Source: Sulfomarinibacter sp963733915 (GTDB lineage: Bacteria > Acidobacteriota > Thermoanaerobaculia > Thermoanaerobaculales > Sulfomarinibacteraceae). From it: a DNA stretch of 64,000 nt. Numbering within the stretch: the first letter of the stretch is position 1; each line of letters begins with the position of its first letter. Positions 1 to 9,203 of the stretch are shown here, one piece after another. The notes under the pieces were generated by a model that saw only the letters and a program-made list of their open reading frames with translations, was not told where the DNA came from and did no database searches. Location: assembly GCA_963733915.1 (NCBI GenBank), contig CAVTEP010000002.1:1-64000 (forward strand), written 5' to 3'. The position numbers and the translations under genes are program-made.

Positions 1-330
1 GATCGCCCGTTTCAGCACAAAAGCGTCGGCGCCGGCTTCCATCGCTGCGTCGCGCACGCTCTGCTCGTCGTGGACGCTGAGAACGATCACCTTGACGTCG
101 GGGCAGCGCTGCCGAAGCTCCCGCAACCAGGCCAGACCTTTGCCCGGAGCCAGCGACATGTCAACAACCGCGACTTCGGGCCGGAGCCGAACCGCTCCCT
201 CGAGAAGCGACGCCTCGTCGGCGACCATGACCACGGAATCGAACGCCGTCTCGAGCAAACCTCGGACGCCTTCGGTGAGACCGTGGTGGCGGTCCGCCAG
301 AAGCACACAGCTCAGAGGCCCGTCAACCAT
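1..330 (-). CDS. Response regulator receiver domain protein (3' end outside window)
   Basis: The first 110 residues of a CheY-like receiver domain, cut by the window edge. Visible are the start MVDGPLSCVLLADRHHG, the likely phosphoacceptor Asp in VVDMSLAPG, and the conserved Lys in DAFVLKRA near the break. The first acidic pair of the family is reduced to a single Asp (ADRHH). The ATG at 328-330 is the first in frame. The missing C-terminus would probably be a DNA-binding domain, as in the NarL/FixJ regulator at 1798-2451, but this cannot be seen. Its partner kinase is unknown; the broken kinase at 2452-4436 is a candidate only by proximity. Confidence 0.85.
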   Translation of the reverse strand, partial: MVDGPLSCVLLADRHHGLTEGVRGLLETAFDSVVMVADEASLLEGAVRLRPEVAVVDMSLAPGKGLAWLRELRQRCPDVKVIVLSVHDEQSVRDAAMEAGADAFVLKRAI

Positions 331-502
331 TGCCGCACTTCTTTCCCCGCGACGATGCTCGTCGCGATACATCCAGCACCCTGCATCAGGCTGAGGATAG
401 TCAAGATCCGGAGGGTTGTGACCTCGGAGTTTTACCAGGTTTGTTCCTGGGAACAATACCAGGATGGCGCGCCGTTTTCGGAGAGCTCATTTTATGAATA
501 TC

Positions 503-517
503 AAGGATTGAATCCTT
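503..517. promoter_or_regulatory. Palindrome upstream of DUF4143 ATPase
   Basis: AAGGATT-G-AATCCTT, a perfect 7-bp dyad with one central base, lies 37 bp upstream of the ATPase GTG start. It resembles the larger dyad at 4521-4541 (both centre on GGAT and ATCC), so the two could bind a common factor. Role inferred only from position and symmetry. Confidence 0.35.
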
Positions 518-554
518 ATTTGACATAATCCCATTCTTCCTCTACTCTCGAACT

Positions 555-1751
555 GTGATTCCCAGAACTCTTGCAGTACGGTTGCGGCAACTCGCCGGAG
601 ATTACTCGGTGGTCTATCTCACCGGACCCCGTCAGTCCGGGAAGACGACCTTGGCGAGGGCAACCTTTGACAGCTTCAAGTACCTCTCTCTTGAAGACCT
701 TCAAACCCGAGAGGAGGCTCGGGAGGACCCGAGGGGCTTCCTACGTCGCCTTGAAGGACCCGGTGGGGCAATCCTCGACGAGGTGCAGCGCGCGCCGGAT
801 TTGTTCTCCGCCATCCAGGGATTCGTCGACGAACGCCGCGGGGGTCCGCTGATCCTCACCGGTTCCCAGCACTTTCTGCTGTTGGAGAAAATCAGCCAGT
901 CGCTCGCTGGTCGGGCCGCCATCCTCGAGCTGCTCCCGTTTTCGATGGCGGAACTCTGCCGGCGACCAGCCCTCTCACCGGCGGATTTCGAGGCCGGCCG
1001 ATTCGTCGAGCTAGAGAACAGCACGCATGGGCTCGACAATCTACTCTTCACAGGGACATTTCCGGCCATCTACGACCGGGATCTCGAGCCATCGACCTGG
1101 CTCGACGGCTACGTCAGAACGTATGTCGAACGTGATGTCAGGACGATCTCGAACATCGGCGACCTCGACTCGTTTCTCCGCTTTCTCGGGCTGTGCGCCG
1201 GCCGATCGGGACAGCTGGTCAATCTGTCATCCCTCGGCGCCGATGCGGGCATCGATCAGACCACAGCGCGCCGCTGGATTTCCATCCTGCAGGCGAGCTA
1301 CGTGGTCGACACCTTGACACCCCACTTCGAAAACTTCTCGCGCCGTCTCGTGAAAAGCCCCAAACTGTACTTCACCGACACCGGGCTCTTGTGCCGACTC
1401 CTCGGCATCCGCGGACCGCACGACCTCAGAAACCACCCTCTCCGGGGCCCGATCTTCGAGACATTCGTCGTCGGAGAATTCCGCAAGCTCTACCTGCACC
1501 ACGGGCAACGCCCACCGCTCTACTTCTGGCGTGACTCGAACGGCAGAGAGGTCGATCTCGTGGTCGATACCGGAAACCGGCGCATTCCCATCGAGATCAA
1601 GTCCTCTGAAACGGTCTCCGGTTCGTTCTTGAAGGGCCTGGACACCTACCTCGAGCTGTCCGGGGATCCGTGGGGCGCCCTCGTCTACGGCGGAAGCGAA
1701 AGCTACCAGCGCCGCGACCATTGGATCAGGCCGTGGTTCGCATGCACGTGA
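555..1751 (+). CDS. AAA family ATPase with C-terminal DUF4143
   Basis: 398 residues. The N-terminal P-loop is at residues 24-33 (TGPRQSGKTT), a Walker B-like segment follows (AILDEVQ), then LTGSQHF (sensor-like). The C-terminal half has the DUF4143 signatures YVERDVRTI, KSPKLYFTDTGLL and a nuclease-like REVDLVVD plus IEIKSS near the end, the usual PD-(D/E)XK-like tail of this family. These ATPases are widespread, of unclear cellular role, and often found near mobile or defence genes. GTG at 555 is the first start in frame. The gene is convergent with the response regulator at 1798. A different member of the family is at 4555-5820. Confidence 0.9.
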   Translation: MIPRTLAVRLRQLAGDYSVVYLTGPRQSGKTTLARATFDSFKYLSLEDLQTREEAREDPRGFLRRLEGPGGAILDEVQRAPDLFSAIQGFVDERRGGPLILTGSQHFLLLEKISQSLAGRAAILELLPFSMAELCRRPALSPADFEAGRFVELENSTHGLDNLLFTGTFPAIYDRDLEPSTWLDGYVRTYVERDVRTISNIGDLDSFLRFLGLCAGRSGQLVNLSSLGADAGIDQTTARRWISILQASYVVDTLTPHFENFSRRLVKSPKLYFTDTGLLCRLLGIRGPHDLRNHPLRGPIFETFVVGEFRKLYLHHGQRPPLYFWRDSNGREVDLVVDTGNRRIPIEIKSSETVSGSFLKGLDTYLELSGDPWGALVYGGSESYQRRDHWIRPWFACT

Positions 1752-1797
1752 CGGACCGCATCCATGCGGTTGACGGCCCTGAGGGGCGGACTTCCCG

Positions 1798-2451
1798 CTA
1801 CAGAGCTCGACGAGGCCGTGCTTGATGGCGAAGTGGATCAGCTCGGCGTTGGTGTGGAGATCCAGCGTCTCCATCATCTGGTACTTGTGGAACTCCACCG
1901 TCCGGGCCGAGATGTCGAGGCTCGCGGCGATCTCCTTCGCCGAGCGCCCCTCGGCCAGGAGCTGGAGGACCTCGCGCTGCCGCGGCGTGAGGGACGCGAT
2001 CGGGTCGTCGGCCCGCTCCGGCCCTTCCTTCATGGCCTCCAGGACCTCCCCCGCGAGCTGCGGCGTGAGGTAGGTCTTGCCCTGGAGCGCGGCGCGGATG
2101 GCGGCGACCAGCTCGACCGACGCCGAGTGCTTGAGCACGAAGCCCGACGCCCCGGCGTCGAGCGCGCGCCGCGCGAAGGTCGACGTCCCGGTGCATGGTG
2201 AGAAACACCACCGGCGTTCGATCTCCACCCTGCCGCAGCTGGACCAGAGCGTCGATGCCGTTGAGGTGGGGCATGGTGATGTCGGCGACGATCACGTCCG
2301 GCCGCAGCGTCCCGGCCGCCTCGACCAACGCGCGCCCGTCCTCCACCACGCCCACCAGGTCGAACTCGGGAGTCAGCAGACTCTTCAGCGCCTCGGCCAC
2401 CAGCAGGTGGTCGTCGGCGAGGAGCACCCGCGGACGACGCTCGGCGCTCAT
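1798..2451 (-). pseudogene. NarL/LuxR-type response regulator, frameshifted
   Basis: The receiver part begins at ATG 2451 behind a GGAGAGGAGG ribosome site: RPRVLLADDH, phosphoacceptor Asp in VIVADITMPHLNG. After VVFLTMHRDVD the frame is lost; with one G removed near 2178-2179 it continues as ARRALDAGASGFVLKHS and then a LuxR HTH (LTPRQREVLQLLAEGRSAKEIA, ending IKHGLVEL). The C-terminus is also unclear: the corrected frame has no stop at the natural end and runs on opposite the ATPase gene. The upstream kinase frame reads into this one with no stop, so either a fused hybrid or another indel separates them. The end coordinate is the first nearby stop (TAG), in the uncorrected frame. Confidence 0.75.
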
Positions 2452-4436
2452 GGCGGCCTCCTCTCCGACGGGAACCCAGGCGACGACCGCCGTGCCCCGG
2501 CCGGGCGCGCTCTCGATGTCGAGCGTGCCGTTCACCAGCCGCACCCGTTCGCGCATGCTCGCCAGGCCGAGGCTCCTTCGTCTCTCCGGCTTCGCCGGAT
2601 CGAAGCCGACGCCGTCGTCGCGGACGGCAAGGAGCAGACCGTCGTCCATCTGCCGCAGGGTGACGTCAGCGGCGCGCGCACCGGCGTGGCGGGCCACGTT
2701 GTTCAGCGCCTCCTGCGCCACGCGGAACAGGCAGAGCGCCGCCTCTTTCCCGATGACGCCGGCAGCGGATCCGATCTCCAACGAGAGTTCGAACGGGCCC
2801 CGGCGGCCCTGCCGTTCGCACTCCGCCCGCAGCGCCTCGGCGAGGCCGAGCTCGTCCAGGACCGACGGGTGCAGCTGGTAGGCCAGGGCGTGGATGTCCT
2901 CGCTGAGGCGCACGAGCCCCTCGCGAAGCGATCGCATCGACTCTGCCTGCGTTCCGTCGGAAGCGGCGAGCTCGGCGCGGCCGACCTCGATCGCCAGCAC
3001 GGCGACCCGCTGCGTCAGGTCGTCGTGCAGCTCGCGCGCGAGCAGCGCGCGCTCCTCCTCGTGGGCGCCGATCAGACGCCGGCTCAGGTCGTGCAGCTCG
3101 CTCCTCGGTCCGCTTGCGCTCGGTGATGTCGCGGAGAACACCGAAGGTGCGGACCGCGCGTCCGGTGGCGTCGCATCAGCGACGCCCGGCCAGGTGCTGA
3201 ATCCACATCTCTCCGCGGGTCGGATGCAGGTAACGATACTCGAGTGGAGAGCCGGTCCAGCCTCCCGTCGTGCATCTGCTCACGCAGGTCCAGCACGCGC
3301 GGACGGTCGTCGGGATGCAGATGCTCCATCCAGAACTCGAGCGCCTGGAGGCCCGCTCTCCGGTCCGGGGGAACCCCGCAGAGGTCGCGCATCCGGTCGT
3401 CGATGTACATGACGCCCGCTTCGAAGTCCGCCTCGTAGAACGCGAGACCGGCGAGCTCGGCGCCGGCGGCCAGCCGAGCCTCGCTCGCGCGAAGCGCTTC
3501 TTCGCCGCGCTTGCGCTCGGTGATGTCGATGGAGACGCCCATCAGGCGCTCCGGCTCGCCGGTGGACGAGTACCGAGGCCGCCCACGGGACGAGATCCAA
3601 CGGACCCCGCCGTCGTCGGAGAGGATCCGGTAGTCCACGTGCAGGGGCTCGCCCGTACCCAGTGACCGTTCGATGGCTTCGCGAGTCTTAGACCCGATCG
3701 TCAGGATGGACCGATGCCTCGAAGCGCTCCATGGTGACGATCTCGTCCTTGAATAACCGAAGATCTCACGTGCTCGATCCGTGGCCCAGAAGACGCCGGT
3801 GCGGAAATCCAGGGTCCACAGCCCCGCCCCGGCGGAGTCCGCCGCCAGCGCCAGCCGCTCTTCGCTTTCCTGCAGGCTCAGCTCGTGGCGCTGCCGGGCG
3901 AGCGCATTGGTGAAGATCTGTGCGACCAGCTGCAGGCGCTGCACCAAAACATCCGGCCAGTCGCGCTCGGCCTGCAGGGTATTGAAGGCCAGAGCACCGA
4001 CGGGCGGCCCGCCCCCCACTGCGAGCGGGAGGCACAGATTCGACTTGATGCCGATCAGGCGGGCGCTCTCCCGGTCAACGGCCGCCTCCGCTGGCGCCTC
4101 CTCCATCGAAGAAACGACAACCATGCGGCCGGCCAGCATCTGCTGCACAGACCAGGGGTACTGCTCCTGGTGGAGCGGTTCGGCGGGCTCAGGACCAACC
4201 GGGGCGGGATAGAAATGGGTGGGCGTGATGACGTCCGGATTCTCAGACGACCACTGCCATAGAGTGGCGGAATCGATACCGACAAGCTCGCAGACGCGGC
4301 ACAACGCGTCCTCGATCTCCTGGTCCACCCGGGCGGCCGGGAGGTTGACAAACTTCGACGACAGGTCGACGAGCAGCTCCTCGAAGCGGAGGCGCTCCTG
4401 GAGTTCCGAGGGCGCGACGGCCGGTTTCGCAGACAT
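2452..4436 (-). pseudogene. GAF-PAS-PAS sensor histidine kinase with several frame disruptions
   Basis: Starting at ATG 4436: a GAF domain (about residues 10-190), a PAS/PAC domain (ending VSIDITERKRGEE), a second PAS domain, then a HisKA_3 dimerisation domain with the phospho-His motif ELHDDLTQRV and an HATPase_c domain (VAQEALNNVARHA, DDGVGFDP). It would act as a two-component sensor for the NarL-type regulator just downstream. The reading frame is broken repeatedly: a compensating pair of shifts between about 3690 and 3765, a shift near 3243, an in-frame TGA at 3176-3178, and a shift near 3100 before the kinase core. Homology on both sides of each break is good. Real decay or a patch of poor consensus are both possible. 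Confidence 0.8.
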
Positions 4437-4520
4437 CGGGTTATTTTCGCACAGCGAAGGTACGGATCCCTACGCGCCCGAGTGCCCGGGCGACGACCAT
4501 GCGAGGTAAAACCTGTGCAA

Positions 4521-4541
4521 ATTGAGGATCGGATCCTCAAT
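4521..4541. promoter_or_regulatory. 21-bp perfect palindrome
   Basis: ATTGAGGATC-G-GATCCTCAAT, 10-bp arms with one central base, in the gap between the 3' end of the ATPase gene at 4555 and the kinase start at 4436. There is no T-run, so an operator for the kinase gene fits better than a terminator. It is similar to the dyad at 503-517. Confidence 0.4.
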
Positions 4542-4554
4542 CGACATCCGTCGG

Positions 4555-5820
4555 TCAAGCGAGCATTCGATGGACCGGCACGGCCCAAATCCCTGTGGTC
4601 TCGTCCAAACACTCGAGACGATCCCCCACGTAGACGACCGCGCCGCCGGCCCACCTGTCGCCGAGAGCTTCTGAGACCTTTCTCAGGGGTCCCAGATCTC
4701 TTCCGCTGATCCGTTTTCTCTGCTTGATCTCGAGCCCGAAAACCAGGCCATCACCCTCGATCAGGAGATCGACCTCCAGGCCCGACCGGGTGCGATAGAA
4801 GGACAGGTCCACAGGCAGGGCAGCACTCGAAACCCACTTGACGATCTCTGCGACCACCAGCGTTTCGAAAAGGTTCCCGTCGATCGGTCCCCACTGCCGG
4901 GTGGAATGCCGCAGCAGCCCGAGGTCCGTCCAGTAGATTTTTGGTGACTTGACGACCCTGCTGGTCAGATTGCCCAGATACGGGGGAAGCAACACCGCCT
5001 GGTAGGTCATGCGGAGGTATTCGAGGTACCGCCTGGTAGTCGTCGGCGCCAGGGCGGCATCTCGCGCCAGGTCGGAATAGTTCACCAGGCACCCTGTCCT
5101 CAGCATCGCAAGGCGTTGGAGATTGCGGAACGGCAGCAGGTCGGAAAGAGATGCGAGATCGGCGAGATCCCTTTCGAGGTATGTCTGCTGATAGGAGGCC
5201 AACCACTCGCGTCGCTCGTCGTCCTCCAGGGGAAGAAGTGCCGGCATACCACCCCACGATGCCAAATGCCCGACCGCAGCTCTGGCGGCTTCAACACGGC
5301 TCCCGAACGAGATCTCCGAAAGCCCGGCCAACAACTGGCGCGAACGGCTGAGGTCTCGCAGCAGGGTGTCGAGCAATGGCGGCGCGACCTCGTCTTCGCC
5401 GGCGCCGGCGAGCTCCGAGACCATCAGCGGCCAGAGATCGTAGACGATGGCCCGTCCTGCCAGGCTCTCTCGCACCCGATCGAGAAGCAGGATCCGTGAC
5501 GACCCGAGCAAAACGGTGAAATCGACGGAGCCCTCGTCGAAAGCATACTTGACCTTGTCGAAGACCCCCGGTTCCTTCTGAGCTTCATCGAGGACCGCCG
5601 CACCGACCTCCTCGCCCCAACGAGACGTCCGCACCTCCCTCATCATCGCTCGGAGCTCGATGGCATCCAGGTTCAGGTACCGGAGACCCGGGTACATCTT
5701 CTTCGCCAGAGTCGTCTTGCCGGTCTGCCGTGCGCCGGTGATCACGACCAGACGCCGCCTTTCGGTGGGCTCCGGGAGGCGCCGGGAGAGCTGACGCGAA
5801 ACTTGAATATCAGTCCTCAT
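4555..5820 (-). CDS. AAA family ATPase with C-terminal DUF4143
   Basis: 421 residues, same family as 555-1751 but clearly divergent. P-loop ITGARQTGKTT near residues 28-37, Walker B-like AAVLDEAQ, sensor-like LLGSSRILLL, and the DUF4143 region with YLERDLADL, KSPKIYWTDLGLL and a C-terminal nuclease-like GLEVDLLIEG plus LEIKQRK. Biochemical role in the cell is unknown; the family is often patchily distributed. ATG at 5818-5820 lies 2 bp from a 25-bp palindrome, which suggests tight, possibly self-imposed, control of expression. Confidence 0.9.
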   Translation of the reverse strand: MRTDIQVSRQLSRRLPEPTERRRLVVITGARQTGKTTLAKKMYPGLRYLNLDAIELRAMMREVRTSRWGEEVGAAVLDEAQKEPGVFDKVKYAFDEGSVDFTVLLGSSRILLLDRVRESLAGRAIVYDLWPLMVSELAGAGEDEVAPPLLDTLLRDLSRSRQLLAGLSEISFGSRVEAARAAVGHLASWGGMPALLPLEDDERREWLASYQQTYLERDLADLASLSDLLPFRNLQRLAMLRTGCLVNYSDLARDAALAPTTTRRYLEYLRMTYQAVLLPPYLGNLTSRVVKSPKIYWTDLGLLRHSTRQWGPIDGNLFETLVVAEIVKWVSSAALPVDLSFYRTRSGLEVDLLIEGDGLVFGLEIKQRKRISGRDLGPLRKVSEALGDRWAGGAVVYVGDRLECLDETTGIWAVPVHRMLA

Positions 5821-5822
5821 GA

Positions 5823-5847
5823 GGTCAATATTACAGTAATATTGACC
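5823..5847. promoter_or_regulatory. 25-bp palindromic operator candidate
   Basis: GGTCAATATTAC-A-GTAATATTGACC: two perfect 12-bp arms around one base, ending 2 bp upstream of the ATPase ATG. It is AT-rich in a GC-rich region. Binding here would cover the ribosome site and early transcribed region. The bound protein is unknown. Confidence 0.5.
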
Positions 5848-6168
5848 ACCTGACCACCAAATATACCGAAATCCGAAACGTGCGTCTCCGGTTCGCTCAG
5901 GTCGTGGCTCTCCAGGTTTCGAAACGCCAGTGGTGGCGGGCCGTGAACGACCCGCCTACGGCCTTCAGCTGACGTGGCCTCGCGAACCAACTGTAGGCGG
6001 GTCCTTCAGGCCGCCGCCACCCATCTACAACTCTCTCCCGTTGCCCGGTCAGCCTGACTCAACCGAAGGCGCGCGATCCGAAATTCGCGGCCGGTCGGAT
6101 CATCCGACGAATTGAGTCGGGTCATCGCCTCACCCTGACGGATCGGTGTTTTCAAGCGCCGATTCGGG
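5848..6168. other. Gene-free stretch with nested inverted repeats
   Basis: No convincing coding sequence. Contains an 11-bp inverted repeat, GACCCGCCTAC at 5949-5959 against GTAGGCGGGTC at 5993-6003, flanked further out by GGTGGCGG-type and CCGCCACC-type arms (about 5933 and 6015). This looks like a REP-style extragenic hairpin between the upstream region of the ATPase gene and the 3' end of the AsmA-like gene. Confidence 0.5.
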
Positions 6169-8121
6169 TCAAGGTGATTCGGGCTCCGGACCCTTGGGCT
6201 GCCCTTCGAACCACTGGCGCGGTTTGGAGAGGTGGACCTTGGACTTGCCGTCGTCGAAGGAGACCCCGGCCATCACCGACTTGAACCTGACGAAGAGCCT
6301 GCCGTTCGACTTCTTGTTCCTCACATCCATCCAGCCCAGCGATTCGAAGCCGTCCCCCGTCAAGGCGAGGTCATCAATCGCAAAATGGCCGGCGCCGAGG
6401 CTCAGATCCACGGAGCCGTCGACATTCTTGATGGTCGGCGCCAGGCTCAACCACCCGGGCCCGGCATCGAGCTTCTTGAGGAGGCGCATGATCGGCCGGG
6501 TGTCGTACATTTCGATCGTGACCTTTCCGTCCACCGTCAGCGGTTTGCCGAGAATGATGTCGCCCCTGGCAAGCCCCACCTTGCAGTACCAGGGGTCCAG
6601 CTTCTCCTGTTTCTTCTCCGACAGGTTCCGGTTGACGATTTTGTCCAGAAGCACCGTGGTGCCCGACGGGTCGAAGCGTTTGCTCGGTAAATCGCCCTTC
6701 GCGAGGATGAGGTGCACTTCGAGATCGCCCATGAGGGGCGTGTCGTGGCTCTCCAACCCGATCTGCTTGGCCACCAGGTCGAGCTTTCCGGTCGCCACCT
6801 GCTCCGTGATCTCGAGCCTGGCCGTGACCTGCCCGGTCCCGGATTCGAGCGCCAGATCGGTGCCCTCCGGGATGAGCGCGTTGAAAGTGCTGACATCGTG
6901 GATCTCGGCGGTCGGCAGGTCAAAGGCGACCGATGATGCCGGCACATGGCCGGTTACAGAAAGCCCCTTCCACTCGGCATCGAGTCCGATGCCCGTTCCT
7001 GAGATATCCACCGAACTGTCGTCGGGATCGACGAATTGAAAATTCCCGAAATTGATGTTCATCCGGCTCACGTGCTCGCCGCTTTCCTTGACCGTCTTCC
7101 CCGACACCGTCGCCGATCCGCGGGCGTCGAGCCCCATCACCCTCAGCTGAAAGGCATCCGACTGCAGCGAGTACTCGGACCCGGCCCGGACCACGCCCTT
7201 CTTGAGTTCGAGACTGGCTTTGATGGTTCCGGTGCCGAAGGTCGAGACTCCCGGGGTGATCACGTGGCTCACCGCCGCTTTCTCGCTGAGGTTCCCGGCC
7301 ACGGAAAGCTCGCCGGAAACTCCGCCGAGGATATCTGCCAGCTTGGCGCCCTTGGCCGGAAAGGGCTCGAAACGGAGGTCGGCGTTGATGGCGAGGTCAT
7401 CGGTCACGACCTCGGGGCCGAAGTTGACCCGTGTCGAGTCGAGGCCGAGCCGTCCGCGGCGGATCGTGATCGTCTCTCTGGGTCTGACGATCACCCCCCC
7501 GCCGACCCACCCCTCACCCTCGATCCGAACACTGCCGAACGCAGCCTTGATCGGTCCCTCCACCTCGGCGCCGGTGATCTTGATGGTCCAGGGGTGCTTT
7601 TTCTTCTTGACCGGGTAGAGATCCTCGGGTTTCGGGTCCGGTGGGTTGGACCAACCGGGGATTTCCGGCCAGTACTCGGTGTTCTCGGGCTCCCGGTCCT
7701 TTTTCTCCTCCTGGTCGGGTTTGGGCGGCCGGTCGAGCCGCCGGCGGTACCTGAAGTCGACGTCCTCGGCATCCACACCCCGGAGGTGGATGGTCTTGAA
7801 GAGAAGCCCGATCAGGCTGATCCGGGTACGGGCTTCGGCGACCCGGAGGTAGATCTGGTCCTTCCCGGTCTGGCTGCGGAGCTCGAAGCCGCTGACGACG
7901 GCGACTCCGGGCAGGTAGGTCATGGCCGATTGCCAGCTGATGTTCGTCTTCTCGGGTTTCTTGTTGATCAGATCGGTGAGGAGTCCGGTCCGTAAGAGGA
8001 CATTGCCCGCGATGAGGTAGAAGATCTCGAAGATCAGCAGCGCGATGCCAAGCCGGATGGCCCACGTTCGCATCACGGCTGAACGCGGCGTAGTCTCCTC
8101 GGGGAGTGCTTTTGTCATCAT
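6169..8121 (-). CDS. AsmA/YdbH-like single-pass membrane protein, unknown function
   Basis: 650 residues. One hydrophobic segment near the N-terminus (about residues 23-45) follows a short basic start, so most of the protein should lie outside the cytoplasm. The rest is beta-rich and built of repeated short strands with many V/I-x-G-x-L patterns, the general look of AsmA/DUF748-type envelope proteins that bridge inner and outer membranes. A proline- and charge-rich low-complexity stretch lies at about 130-175. No catalytic motif is visible. Divergent from the outer-membrane barrel gene at 8294 with about 170 bp between, consistent with an envelope role, but function is inference. Confidence 0.6.
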   Translation of the reverse strand: MMTKALPEETTPRSAVMRTWAIRLGIALLIFEIFYLIAGNVLLRTGLLTDLINKKPEKTNISWQSAMTYLPGVAVVSGFELRSQTGKDQIYLRVAEARTRISLIGLLFKTIHLRGVDAEDVDFRYRRRLDRPPKPDQEEKKDREPENTEYWPEIPGWSNPPDPKPEDLYPVKKKKHPWTIKITGAEVEGPIKAAFGSVRIEGEGWVGGGVIVRPRETITIRRGRLGLDSTRVNFGPEVVTDDLAINADLRFEPFPAKGAKLADILGGVSGELSVAGNLSEKAAVSHVITPGVSTFGTGTIKASLELKKGVVRAGSEYSLQSDAFQLRVMGLDARGSATVSGKTVKESGEHVSRMNINFGNFQFVDPDDSSVDISGTGIGLDAEWKGLSVTGHVPASSVAFDLPTAEIHDVSTFNALIPEGTDLALESGTGQVTARLEITEQVATGKLDLVAKQIGLESHDTPLMGDLEVHLILAKGDLPSKRFDPSGTTVLLDKIVNRNLSEKKQEKLDPWYCKVGLARGDIILGKPLTVDGKVTIEMYDTRPIMRLLKKLDAGPGWLSLAPTIKNVDGSVDLSLGAGHFAIDDLALTGDGFESLGWMDVRNKKSNGRLFVRFKSVMAGVSFDDGKSKVHLSKPRQWFEGQPKGPEPESP

Positions 8122-8293
8122 CGTTCTCCGGAACCGATTGTGGGTTCAATCCTGCAATGTACTACACCTTGCGCCTTGCGGCTGTCCGGACGCCCCAGTA
8201 GTTTTCCGAGTACACGGTGTTCCGCGTTCAAGCTATCCTATCGTCGATGATCGGCGCACGAATAATCTGCGAGAACCAGCTCGAGGGAGGCGA

Positions 8294-9149
8294 ATGATGT
8301 GCACGAAGTGGAAAACCCGACAGTACTTCTGGGCGGCGACGTTGTGTTGCGTCCTCGCGCTGGTGGCGGTACCCGCCGAAGCACAGCGTGAGTACGAACC
8401 CCTGTTCGACAAGTTCAACCTGAAAATCGAAGGCAGCTGGGTCAATCTTACGACCAGATACGGCTCGACTCCGAGGTCCTCGGCGAGGGGACGACCCTCA
8501 ACTTCGAAGACCTCGGTCTGGCGACGGACAAGACCATTCCCACCCTTGCCTTCGAGTGGCAGATCTCCAAGCGGAACCGGGTCAGCGTCCGCTGGCAGGA
8601 CATCAACCGCAGTACGTCGACCCAAATCGAAGATGAAATCCACTGGGGCGACGAAATCATACCCGTCGATGCCACGCTCAACCTGGACTTCGACATCACC
8701 CAGACCTTTATCGACTACGCCTACTACCCGTGGGTCAAGGAGAGTGGGCGGCCGGGTTCGGTCTCGGCTTCCGGTGGATGGATTTCACGACGACCCTGGC
8801 GTGGGAAGGCTTGAACGCTGCCGATGATGGGAGGAGCCAGGAATCCGCGTCCGGTCCGCTGCCATACCTCTACTTCGAGTACCGGCGCTTGTTCTCCGAC
8901 CATTGGCGCTTCATCACCGGTCTCGGCTGGCTTGGGGTCAAAGTCGGGGACATCGACGGCACCCAGTGGGTCGGCCACGCCGGCATCGAGTATCTGGCGG
9001 GCAAACGGTGGTCGTTCGGCGCCGCGTTCAACCTGGCGACCGTCGATGTCGACTGGGCGGGCATCGAAACCGATCAGGGCAATCTGATCAACGGCGCCCT
9101 GAACTGGGACATCGAAGACATCAGCGTGTTCGCACGGGTGAGGTTCTGA
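8294..9149 (+). pseudogene. Outer-membrane beta-barrel protein, two frameshifts
   Basis: Starts MMCTKWKTRQ with a signal peptide ending VPAEAQRE, behind a GGGAGG ribosome site. The frame is lost after SWVNLTT (about 8455), continues one frame over as IRLDSEVLGEGTTLNFEDL to YAYYPWVKE, then shifts again near 8730 to GQGEWAAGFGLGFRWMDF and ends in a C-terminal aromatic residue (VFARVRF), typical of outer-membrane barrels. Adding one base at each point gives a 285-residue protein. The alternating amphipathic strands support a small porin or OmpW/OmpX-like barrel; substrate unknown. Two missing single bases in a well-preserved gene suggest consensus error. Confidence 0.7.
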
Positions 9150-9203
9150 GGTTCGAGGTTCGAGGGGAACTCGAGCTTCTGGCGATTCCATCGGAGGGGC
9201 ATC

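Noticed and set aside
1227..1797. C-terminal extension of the LuxR-type regulator opposite the first DUF4143 ATPase
   Set aside because: Reads as the antisense of a strongly supported ATPase gene and has no HTH or other domain; the regulator normally ends at about IKHGLVEL.
3176..3178. In-frame TGA in the sensor kinase as another selenocysteine codon
   Set aside because: It lies in a PAS/PAC loop with no conserved Cys, is followed by no GGUC-type hairpin that I could see, and the gene is broken by several other frame changes.
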